NCBI GenBank assembly: GCA_001695595.3
Contig: MBPM02000053.1
Coordinates: forward strand, 186,001-250,000
Reading direction: 5' to 3'
Origin: Plasmopara viticola
Lineage: Eukaryota; Oomycota; Peronosporomycetes; Peronosporales; Peronosporaceae
Length of the DNA: 64,000 nt
The translations under genes were made by a program, and so were the position numbers. Under the pieces are notes generated by a model. That model was given only the letters and a program-made list of their open reading frames with translations, had not been told where the DNA came from and made no database searches. This document shows, piece after piece, positions 55,211 to 64,000 of the stretch; the stretch's first letter is position 1; every line of letters starts with the position of its first letter.

Positions 55211-55228
55211 CTCTACCATGATAAGAAT

Positions 55229-57104
55229 ACAGACCACGTAAAGGCAACATTACGAAATGTGTCGTCCACGATTCAAGTGGTAATTGAGTGCTTGCGCACA
55301 AAGAAGATATCGTTAATGCAGGAAATTCATCTTCGGCGAAAAAATATTATCGTGAATAGGTTGCTTCTTTCTATAGCATGTCCTATAAGATTAACCGCTA
55401 GGGCCAACGTCATCGTAGACTGAACGGTTCCGTTTATCTTAAGCTCTTAAGAAACTGCTTTTGTCTTGTCAACCACTTGTACACGTCGTGCGCAATTTCC
55501 GCAGAGATAGCAATGCATTGTTCAACTTCCACGGAAGGTAGAAATGGAGTTCAGACGTTCATGTTCAAAAAATTAGAAACGTCAAGAAAGCCTGTTATAA
55601 ACGCCTTTTTTGGTCTTGCAGGATCCACAACGACCGTTTAGTGTCGTTCGTAACAAGTTGGACTTGCCAAAGGCACTGCACTGCTACATGTATAGAACGA
55701 ATTACCAGATCATGTGGCAGTGCTCTAACCTTAGCGGCTCAAGGCTGCAATAAGAAGCATCCTATTTATGACAAAAGCACTTTTGCGAACAAGAATGCTC
55801 TTGTCAAAGTAACGCCAGACCGTAAGCAATGTGTAATCGATGCATATCATTCATCCGTGCTTACCAGAATACATTCAATTCACTCTTATAGCAGGAAAAA
55901 CATATGAGTCTTAATTGTGGTGGAGAGTGTTTGCAAGGTTGAGCACAAGATATGGAAGTAGAAGGTATTATCTCATGCCTCACGAACGATGAGCTAGCTC
56001 ATACAACAATTGTAATCTCATCTGATTCGGATCTATTTGGTATGGCGTATGCGCGAGAGATGCTCAGCTCAAAGCTCTGAGGAGCAATGACGTCGGATAA
56101 GAAGCCGCCAACCGCGAGGCTTTAACAGGCTGTTCAGTCAAGATGGCAAATCGCGTGTAGTGCTTCCTTGTGATGAGAATTCGTAATATCGTATTTTCAA
56201 TGTGGCTCTTGATACGCTACGTTAAGCGGCAACCCCAATCGAGAAGAAAAGCATCTGGCTTGGCAAGCATCCATCATTATTGTTGTCCAAGCAGCACTCG
56301 TATTGTGATGCTCATGCGGACTTTTAGACGAAATAATTAGCTCGGCGGTTTGCCGGAAAAAGGTTGATGAGACACAACACCGCTATTTTTCGATGGTGAT
56401 TTCCCCGACTTGAATTTCCGAGTACTGAAAACTCAAACCGATATCCCTGTATTTTATTGAACGACCACACCTGAGGTCACCACGTTGGGTCTGTTTGCGG
56501 ATAAATAATCGAGTGAGTCTCATTTCGTTTTGACTGCAGCTTGTTTTTTTTGTATAATATTACAATACTTGGCTTACCGAGCACCGACTTTCGATAGAAT
56601 AACAGAACAGAGTGCGTAATCGCTCGCGAGCATTGTGTGTGCGATGCTTGAGATTGCGATTGTGATTTGGGCGAGCGTGGTGTGCTCAAAGTACCAGAGA
56701 GTCCCTTGAGACGATTTCCCTTGGTGGTACAAGCTAGTCACATGTGCAGAGCTCGGACTTTGTGCTTACTCTCTTTGACTCTTTGATGCCCATAGTTGCG
56801 TTTTAAATTCGGCTATGAGGCTAAATTGTGATCACTTTGATCCGAAGGTTACTGATGCGCACGACTCGAGTGTGCTTTGTAGACGATCGAAATAACGTCC
56901 AACAACATAAGAGCAAAGTTTGCATTAGACCTCAACGATACACCACGTGCGGACAACGAGGGAGGTTGACCCAGGGTCTGTTTGTCTTCGCGGTAAAGAG
57001 CCTGGATGGGCTAGAAGCTACATGACCTAAGTGTCTAAGTGTTTACGACCACCAATTGGTTTGGTAAGAAGGGATTACTATAGTATAGGTTATTGAGGAC
57101 AAAT
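55229..57104. other. Intergenic region
   Basis: Frames of up to 88 codons occur (for example 55641-55907) without recognisable domains. Confidence 0.35.
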
Positions 57105-57243
57105 AGCGCTATGTCGCAGGTTTAAATATAATGGCCCATTCTAACTCTTATAAAACATTTCAGTTGGAATGGGCCTTTATTTTTAACCTGCGACATAGCG
57201 CTAAGATCTGGCCTACGCTTGTCTGCGACATAGCGCTAAGATC
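57105..57243. repeat. Foldback element with terminal inverted and direct repeats
   Basis: Arms at 57105-57146 and 57162-57202 are inverted copies (AGCGCTATGTCGCAGG versus CCTGCGACATAGCGCT, then matching TTTAAATA and GGCCCATTC text). The outer 21 bp of the right arm, CTGCGACATAGCGCTAAGATC without its last base, are repeated directly at 57223-57243. It is a small MITE-like or foldback element. Confidence 0.75.
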
Positions 57244-57768
57244 CGAGTTCCGGGCTCGTTTTTAAGGGTATGCATTTAGTTGGAAGGGTCGTCAAAACTT
57301 AGATGGTTATATGGCCGAGATTGGCTTGACATCATTTCAAGGAGCTTTGGGATTGCAAGTGTCTCGAGCCTTACTCTGGCATTAATACGCTCATTTTCAC
57401 TCTTCGACACCTTTCGACCCGGAAGCGCAATCGCGCGTGCTTTTCAAATTGAACATGAAATACATGCCAAAGCGCCCGCTCGCTGCCAAATGATTGTCTC
57501 TTTTACACTAACGTAATGGCGTAAACGCCATACTAATGAGACTCGTTGGCAAATTTTGTTATTAGCTCGCCATGAAACGAAAGGCAAGACACGGAAGCGA
57601 GGTGTAGGCTTCGAACTCCTTGAGCTCTCTTTATTCATTCACAGCCACCGTCCTTGACGTGCTCTTGCACTTGCCCGCCTTCGTCTCTCCTGCGCGGTTA
57701 AGTTGAGCTCCTCTGAATAAAACCCAAAGACTAAACGTGTTTTATTAAGCGAGCTAAATAGAACCCCT
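57244..57768. other. Intergenic region
   Basis: No recognisable genes; 3' flank of the rhodanese gene. Confidence 0.4.
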
Positions 57769-58818
57769 TTAAGCATTCACGAGTCGTTGTATTCGACACT
57801 TAACCGTCTCGAGTTGCTTACGAAGTGAGCGACGCCGACCCTTTTTCTCGCGGCCATTTTCGTTGGCAAGAGCGTCTTGAAGCGATTGAAGACGCTTCTG
57901 CAGGTCTTCCAACGATCCAGAGACCAACGGCAAGTGGTCGTCACAGAACACGTCGTCGTCAGTCCCTCCACGGACCTGACACGCTTCACAGAGCAGCACG
58001 TGTGTACGACAATAGGCACAGCGACAGCCTGATAACGTATCGTGTGGGACGTGGCAGCGCGCACATTGCCCCGTCATCCTCTTGTCGTCGGACGCCATGG
58101 TAACCCGTTGATCAAAGACAAAGTTCTTGCCTTGAAAGAGATCGCCACCATCTGGAAAGCGCTCGAGGTAGCGGTGGATGCCTCCTTCCAGTTGATAGAC
58201 GTTCTCGAGTCCCAAGTGCTTTAAATACGCCGACGCTTTCTCACACCGGATGCCACCCGTGCAGTACATGAACACTTTTTTCTTTTGCTGGAGGATGGGG
58301 AGCTCGTGACGGACCCATGCTGGAAATTGGCCAAAGCGACGAGTCTTTGGGTTCAATGCCCCACGAAAATGACCGATACTGTACTCGTACGTATTGCGCA
58401 CATCAATGACAGCAATGGAGTCAGGCGCGGCACTTAATTGCTCGGACCGGAACTGCTCGGGGGTCAAGTGGTTGCCCCGCTTGTTCAAGTCATAAGCGTC
58501 GGCGGGGAGTTCGAGAGCCACAATCTCTGCCACTACACGCACTTGTAACTCAGAAAATGGCGCCATCGGGGATACACTCGTCTTCCAGTCCACATTCTTA
58601 AATTGTGGCTGCTCATTCATGGCGTCGATATACTGGTGCACACTGGCGCTCGAGCCGCCTAGCGTGCCGTTGATACCTTCGAGTGCGAGGCGTACGCGAC
58701 CTGTAAGGCGTAGAGACAAACACAGGTGCTCTTGAGCGGCAGCATAGGCTTTAAGCTCCTCTAGCGTCTCGCAAAGACGCACGTATTTGTAATAAAGCAC
58801 CACAAGGTATTCGTCCAT
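57769..58818 (-). CDS. TrhO/UPF0176-type rhodanese-domain protein (tRNA uridine hydroxylase family)
   Basis: An intact 349-residue protein with the order of the bacterial TrhO/YceA family: an N-terminal part with LRLTGRVRLALEGINGTLGG and SFSELQVRVVAEIV-like text, a central rhodanese domain with IDVRNTYEYSIGHFRGA and the active-site loop YCTGGIRCEKAS, and a C-terminal zinc-ribbon-like Cys cluster (CARCHVPHDTLSGCRCAYC, CEAC). Bacterial members hydroxylate uridine 34 of some tRNAs; human TSTD2 is the eukaryotic counterpart. The extra C-terminal region includes a coiled coil (LEDLQKRLQSLQDAL). No organelle presequence is obvious. I infer a tRNA-modification role from the family, not from direct evidence. 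Confidence 0.85.
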   Translation of the reverse strand: MDEYLVVLYYKYVRLCETLEELKAYAAAQEHLCLSLRLTGRVRLALEGINGTLGGSSASVHQYIDAMNEQPQFKNVDWKTSVSPMAPFSELQVRVVAEIVALELPADAYDLNKRGNHLTPEQFRSEQLSAAPDSIAVIDVRNTYEYSIGHFRGALNPKTRRFGQFPAWVRHELPILQQKKKVFMYCTGGIRCEKASAYLKHLGLENVYQLEGGIHRYLERFPDGGDLFQGKNFVFDQRVTMASDDKRMTGQCARCHVPHDTLSGCRCAYCRTHVLLCEACQVRGGTDDDVFCDDHLPLVSGSLEDLQKRLQSLQDALANENGREKKGRRRSLRKQLETVKCRIQRLVNA

Positions 58819-59109
58819 GTCGAGGGATTAAACTCCACATATTATTTAAAATTCTTATCCAGAGACTATTCTTATTAGAGGGATACTGGTCCTTGTTACT
58901 TGTCTCAAACTCCTCAAATTAGGGACGAGCGAAGATGGGATTAAAAAGACTGTTGATATGTAAATATAGTCATAATTATTACCTCTTTAATAATTTAGCT
59001 TAAGTATGTAAGAGAGAGGAATGGTTGTCAGTTCTGTGCTTCCAGAATGTTCTACTTCACACCGAAGTACGAGAAAGCGCGGCGCCACCCGTCTATTTTC
59101 CGACCCAAC
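58819..59109. other. Intergenic region
   Basis: No gene recognised. It is the upstream side of the TrhO gene and the downstream flank of the double-PH gene. Confidence 0.5.
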
Positions 59110-60141
59110 TCAGTAGCTCCGTAGGGCATTCAACCACAGGGCTGCATCAGCGTCTTCGTCAGCATACACATACAGTTCCTTGCGCTTCTCTAATCGAATA
59201 CACAGCCCATTCACGTGACCGTTCCAACGCACGGCCGAAATCACTTGCAGCGGCTTGTCGGCTTCCAAGGGGTCGGAATTCCGAAGCGTGCGGTTCCGTC
59301 GAATCGTCAACTGGCCATTCTTCAGCTTTAAAAACCGTTTTCTCCAGCTCGAAAACAAACCGCCGCGCATATGCAAATACCCCTGCATGTCACAATCGTG
59401 CACGTCGTCGTCGTCGTCGCTACTACTCAGCACGCTCAAACTCGTGTGCATGTCGGGTGACTGGCCGTCCGGCTTGTACGAGCGTTGGGCCAACAAATCG
59501 CTGACCATGGTCCCACGAAACGCGCCCGTCAAAAGTGCCGCTTCATTCAACACCTTGAGCCACTGCTCGCGTGCACTCTGGTCGCCGGCTTGCGCGTAGA
59601 GCACGCGTCCACTAGAGCTAGTAATCGTCAGACCATAAGTCGTCATGTCCGACACTTCTGCCTTGGCCACGCGCAGCCCGCCTCGAACGGGTAAATCCAG
59701 GCAGTGGGTCCCCCCGCCCAGCACGTCCGAGGCAATGACACAACACTGTTTATAGTACGTCAGGGCCGCGCCATTGAGTAGAAAAAACCGCTTCTTCCAC
59801 GTCTTAAACGAATGGCCGCGTTTCCATAGCCATCCATAAAACACCGCACCCCGCAACTCTTGCGTCGAAATGTTCATCATCGTCAGTCGATCCGTGAGCG
59901 AAAGCGAGGCCCTCGACGCGGTCAACGACGACGACGACAATTGCGTCTGCGACAGTGGAGAATGCGCAAGATTGCGTTTGCTCCCACCACTCCCGCTAAA
60001 GCGGTACCGATGATTGCGCATACTCGGGTGGTCGTCCGAAGTCACGGGCGACACGTTGTCACCCAAAATGGGAAGCTCGAAAGTGTTGATGACGTGGCCA
60101 AATGGATCGTGGACGACGCAACTCTCCTCGTGGTCCCCCAT
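59110..60141 (-). CDS. Protein with two PH domains
   Basis: 343 residues, intronless. Residues about 95-205 are the first PH domain: GWLWKRGHSFKTWKKRFFLLN, then a long beta-loop, ending with the helix REQWLKVLNEA. Residues about 250-340 are the second: GYLHMRGGLFSSWRKRFLKLK and the final helix DAALWLNALRSY. The Lys/Arg pattern K-x-x-x-x-W-K-K-R-F in both is compatible with phosphoinositide binding. The linker is Ser/Asp-rich (SSSDDDDDVHDCD). The protein probably acts as a membrane adaptor. It is separate from the PH gene at 1757 and not closely similar in order. Confidence 0.85.
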   Translation of the reverse strand: MGDHEESCVVHDPFGHVINTFELPILGDNVSPVTSDDHPSMRNHRYRFSGSGGSKRNLAHSPLSQTQLSSSSLTASRASLSLTDRLTMMNISTQELRGAVFYGWLWKRGHSFKTWKKRFFLLNGAALTYYKQCCVIASDVLGGGTHCLDLPVRGGLRVAKAEVSDMTTYGLTITSSSGRVLYAQAGDQSAREQWLKVLNEAALLTGAFRGTMVSDLLAQRSYKPDGQSPDMHTSLSVLSSSDDDDDVHDCDMQGYLHMRGGLFSSWRKRFLKLKNGQLTIRRNRTLRNSDPLEADKPLQVISAVRWNGHVNGLCIRLEKRKELYVYADEDADAALWLNALRSY

Positions 60142-62967
60142 GCGAAAACAGAGCTGTAAAGTAGCGGCAACTGCGCACCCGTACGTTCAGCAAGATGGTG
60201 AATGACCTGGTGCAAGAACTTTGGCGAAGCGAGTGAAAATGGAGACTGGTCTGAACTTAGCCCAGCTGTTTCGCATAGAGAAAATGCGGATTTTGACCTG
60301 AAGTTACTATGGTACGTTTCTCCGAAATATCCTCTCGAGTAAAGCAAAGAAAGCGGTACCAAGGTAAAGTCTGTTAAGTGAACTTGAAGAGAGCAGGTGA
60401 CCCCTCTTACAGAAGGAGAATGAAGCCTCGCATCATCGCTTCAAATTGACGGTCGCAGGAATCGTCGAGTTGCCGACGCAGAGACAGCTTGAAAACGATG
60501 CACGTTCATATAAGGCAGTTTTTTTGGCCGTGGGGACAGCGGCAGCGAGTAGCGAAAACTGCAAAAAACGGCAAGGCTCTCTGGGAAATAATCCAGAGGA
60601 TAGTTACCCTAATTCCGGCAATTTCGTGCATTTGTTAATTAAATTTACAGACATCACTGCTTATCGCGCAAAGTCGATCACGAAAAAAAGCCGCTGCTGC
60701 CCTTTCTGAGCTTCGACAAGCATTCAACGTGCTGGCTCGTGGCTGTAACGGCAGTTGCGATGGATCTTTCTCCCGATTATCAGTGCGTTTAACATTCCTT
60801 AAGCATGGGTCTGCGACGGGTCAACATGCCCTTAGCATACAATGTGCCTACATGTACGTCTGAGTACATGTGAGGTACACGAAGATGGTGTTGCACATGT
60901 ATCATTATCGTCCAGCCCGTGGAGCACTTAACCCATAAGTAACAACGCTCCCTAATCGTTACCCTATCCGTATTTAATCGTTACCCGATCCATATTACCC
61001 CGACTAGCGACAACGACGGGAAACTAACGGTAGATTACATGTAACAGGTAAGCCCGGTAACTGAAACTTGATAAATGCCTAGATAGTGGAAAAGGTCTCG
61101 CGACGTTTTCTATTAAAAAAACATGTGTATGCAAGACTAGAAAAAGATTTGTTGATTATTGATACTTTTTTGGTTTGGCATTTAAAGATGAGATTTGCTT
61201 TTATTTTTATAATTGGCGTAATCATCAGAAACGTTTCTTAGGGCTGTGTTTGTTTTGCGTTGATGCCATTCATAGAAGCCGATAACGCGACTTAGTCTGA
61301 TTAAAAATTTATTCACGCAATGCAATTAAAGTTTACTCATTTGTGTACTGTGCTGACGCAAAGCTTTACGATAGTGGGAGACCAATAAACATTAGTAAAT
61401 AAAGTTTGTGTCATGCTTGACCCTGCGATGTTGACATCAAAGTCTTATACCAATATCAGCTCTTTTCGGACCAGATAATAAGCTCTATACATCAGAACAC
61501 GGCACAATTCAGTAATCGAGGGTAAACATCTGGTTACATTATTGCTGGGCGGTTGGGGGTTTGCAATCGGTATATTCAATATTCGACCTCGAGATATTTA
61601 TAAGCATGCCTTTAAGAAATCAACCGCTTATAGAAGCAATTATGTAATATGCATTATGCAAGTATACATAAAGGTTGGCAGCCGCACGTAGTACCAGCTC
61701 AAATAATTTTACCATCAAATATTGCTCTTGGAGATAGGCAGATTGAGCTGATACAGTGACGCAATACTTGATGTTATGCGATCGCATGCCTTCTTAGCCT
61801 TCACGTGTTATTCTTAGACTACACGAAGCACATTAATCAGCTGAACGTTCGTCTTTCGTCGCTTCCCTCTACTAATTGATGGTCGTTTCAAATGTTACCA
61901 GCCGTCGCATCGGCTCGACGCACTCTGATACTTTTTCCAGTATCACAGGAAACTGCACTCTCTCAGTGCCGACTATCTCAGCAAGTCATCGCCACTCTAC
62001 GCACTTGCCGGCGTGGCTTCATACACCAAAGTGTTGTCCCTGTATTGCTTTTTTGATAAAACAAGGTTCAGAACTTGCGCGGACGTACCTGGGACGAAAA
62101 AGTAAACACACTCTACTCGCGAGCTGCCGGCGATTCGGCTGTCTCATTAAATTTCGCCACTCATCAGGCTGGTTATTTAAGCCCGCAGGTCAATGAGATA
62201 CGAGCGGCTTGTTAGGTCAAAAATCAAGTGCAATGGTACCACATATTGTCAAATAAATTTCTGCGTAAAAGTTTGTGAAGGGATTAAAGTGTCCAAAAAT
62301 TGATCACGACGCAACACGGATCTTAAGACTTTGCACAGTACCAATTTGCGTCCATGCTCATTTGATCACGCAGCAGTGTGTTGCCATAGCCGCTCTAGTT
62401 ATTACGAATGATTAGCACGAGCGAATTGTCAGCATCGCCAAGTGCAATCGCAGTAGGAGTCGAGTACCCTTGTTGTATTTCAATTTGCCAAATTATTGCG
62501 GACCCCTCGTTTTCCATCAAAAATAGTCATCCATCGCAACGTAGACTATACCAGGTAAAGCTAGCACCTAGTGATTGTCGACTGATTGGCTCCACCAATT
62601 CTGTACCAATTTGCCAGCGTCTCCTTCATGCAAAAGGTAAAATATCCTTGCACCGTCTTGTCTGCACCTTGTTGCCTTCTACCCCTGATTTCGGTTAAAG
62701 CTGTTTAAATGTAAGCGTAAAAGTTCAATTTCGTATTAACGACAGGGTTTTGCACATCGAAGCTCTCAATTGCAGATAATGTCTAGGACCATACAAAAAA
62801 GAAATTATGGAACAAGCTTTTTCAATCTTGCAGTTTTACGAAGTTGCATGATGCAATCGATGGCACAAACAAATGCACGACATATTTTTACCTCGGCTTT
62901 CTTACAGTTGCACCCGAAGTTCATATTACACGAAGTTTTGCCAAACAAGCAAGCTGAGACCGTCCTT
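60142..62967. other. Intergenic region without recognisable genes
   Basis: AT-rich with scattered frames of up to about 100 codons (60446-60709, 61876-62196, 62408-62698) lacking recognisable families. A 22-bp unit TAATCGTTACCC-type is duplicated in tandem at 60953-60996. Confidence 0.35.
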
Positions 62968-63059
62968 AATGTCTGCAGTTTCCTTCCGAACGAGAGAAAT
63001 TAATCAGACGCGAAAAAGTCTCATTAAATACTCTCGTTTGGAAGGAAACTGCAGACATT
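62968..63059. repeat. Near-perfect 92-bp hairpin
   Basis: Arms of about 42 bp (starting AATGTCTGCAGTTTCCTTCC on the left and ending with its complement on the right) pair with only a few mismatches around an 8-base loop near GCGAAAAA. It could be a small foldback element or the template of a small-RNA precursor; neither can be decided here. Confidence 0.8.
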
Positions 63060-63464
63060 ATCAAAGTCGGTAAGAGAACCAATGCTGGTTTTCAATTATT
63101 GGATTATTGTCGAAGTCGTTCCTGGTGTGCACCACATTTTCTTTGATTTCGATATTTACTAATCGAGTTTGCTAATTGTTCAAGTTATATGGCGTTGGGG
63201 ACCTGCGCTTTCAAATCGACCCATTTTGTAACACATCACAACTGCAATGCAAGCTCATACCGTCTTTGTTGAGTGCCCGGATTGCCTTTACGTGCATTAT
63301 TGCGAGCAAAAATTGACTATACACTTTCGTTTTTTTCGACATCGTTACCTCGATGTACCATGTTTATAGTCTTTGATTTGTGTCTCAGCTACTTATTTGC
63401 GCCACTCAAAAATCAACATTGATGTAAAAAGTAAAGAAGATGTCGCTTGTCACATTCCTTGATT
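63060..63464. other. Intergenic region
   Basis: No gene recognised; 3' flank of the SR-type gene. Confidence 0.4.
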
Positions 63465-64000
63465 TCATTCATTGTGCGCTTTCGAGGATGCATCACCGTA
63501 CATTTCTCGCAGCGATTTGAGCCGCTTCTCAGCCTTCCGGGCTTCTTCCGAAGACGGCGAACTACTACGGTGTCGCTCGTCGCCCTTTGACATGCCCGGC
63601 TGCACTACAACCACCTCGTCTCGCTTCACTGGACTTCGGGATCGTTTTCTTGTAGTCCAACGATCCAACTTGAGTGATAGTGAACCCTTGTAGCTAGCGG
63701 GTCGCGAGGCATAGTCACGTCCGACAGCCTCAGCCTTACGCCGTTCCCGCTCGCGCACTTGTTGCAGCAAATCTTCAGTAATATCACTGTCCCATTCAAA
63801 GCAAATACATTCGTAATTAGAAGTCATAATGTGGATCTCATAGAAACACGAGATCCACATACCCAGGCTTGTTCTGGACGTGACTACGACTGCGGCTTCG
63901 GCTACGATCGCGTCTGCTGCGATCACGCAAAGAAGATCGCGACCTGGTGCGAGATCGACGTCGTGCTTGCGATCGCGAGCGGTCTCGATGACGTTGTCGA
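63465..64000 (-). CDS. SR-type (RS-rich) protein, 3' part, running off the window edge
   Basis: Minus-strand gene; its 5' part lies beyond the window. The visible part joins 63863-64000 and 63465-63786 through a 76-nt GT..AG intron, in frame. The upstream exon encodes an RS domain (for example RDRSRRDRSRSRSRS), and the downstream exon encodes a helical segment (EDLLQQVRERERRKAEA) and a basic/Ser region with KRSRSPVKRDEV. This composition is that of splicing-associated nuclear proteins. The more upstream ATG frame on this strand is an out-of-phase shadow of the spliced gene. The intron contains a perfect 9-bp hairpin stem. Confidence 0.7.
   Translation of the reverse strand, partial: DNVIETARDRKHDVDLAPGRDLLCVIAADAIVAEAAVVVTSRTSLGMWISCFYEIHIMTSNYECICFEWDSDITEDLLQQVRERERRKAEAVGRDYASRPASYKGSLSLKLDRWTTRKRSRSPVKRDEVVVVQPGMSKGDERHRSSSPSSEEARKAEKRLKSLREMYGDASSKAHNE

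Noticed and set aside
1..64000. CRISPR arrays, rRNA operons, tRNA clusters
   Set aside because: None seen by eye. The tandem repeats present are short minisatellites without spacers. A covariance-model scan was not possible here.

Overview
This window looks like a piece of an oomycete nuclear genome, probably a Phytophthora or downy-mildew relative. The reasons are: a Crinkler (CRN) type effector; a secreted protein with an EER motif followed by tandem WY/LWY-like modules; a long protein combining a START-like region, FYVE and GAF, a combination I associate with oomycetes; spliceosomal introns of about 63-76 nt; compact, mostly intronless housekeeping genes; and gene islands separated by decayed retroelements. 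Species cannot be named from the sequence alone.

Layout. 0-3.2 kb: an HSL-family alpha/beta hydrolase and a four-exon PH-domain gene. 3.2-22.9 kb: a repeat-rich, gene-poor block. It holds decayed LINE sequence, a CRN effector gene sitting in the loop between two head-to-head LINE copies, and then about 8 kb of broken reading frames with virus-like content (a fibre protein with a peptidase S74/endosialidase-chaperone end, a recurrent DGTYS-type domain, a possible cysteine-protease fragment). 22.9-27.7 kb: a small basic protein, glutamine synthetase and the eight-module EER/WY effector. 28.1-29.8 kb: a SINE and copia debris. 29.9-42.3 kb: a dense gene island: FAN1 nuclease, a catalytically degenerate pogo/CENP-B-like transposase-derived gene, a Myb-like protein and mtnA as two tight divergent pairs, then a frameshifted DUF1963-like remnant and the START/FYVE/GAF gene. 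42.3-51.3 kb: almost gene-free, with a Gypsy-like fragment, a large inverted repeat and one short nuclear-type ORF. 51.3-53.7 kb: an AAAP-type amino-acid transporter converging on an ARL16-like GTPase. 53.7-57.7 kb: repeats, including a SINE with an 18-bp target duplication and a foldback element. 57.7-60.2 kb: a TrhO-type rhodanese protein and a double-PH protein. 60.2-63.4 kb: empty apart from a near-perfect hairpin. 63.5 kb to the end: the 3' part of a spliced SR-type protein.

The housekeeping genes cover nitrogen assimilation (glutamine synthetase), methionine salvage (mtnA), DNA interstrand-crosslink repair (FAN1), tRNA modification (TrhO), small-GTPase signalling (ARL16), phosphoinositide/lipid recognition (PH, FYVE and START proteins) and amino-acid transport. 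The accessory part follows the two-speed pattern of oomycete genomes: effector candidates lie in or beside repeat-rich blocks. The most unusual items are the CRN gene (in-frame stop plus loss of a predicted nuclease acid) inside a LINE palindrome, the virus-like graveyard beside it, the EER-only WY effector, and the dead-triad transposase gene that shares a promoter region with FAN1.
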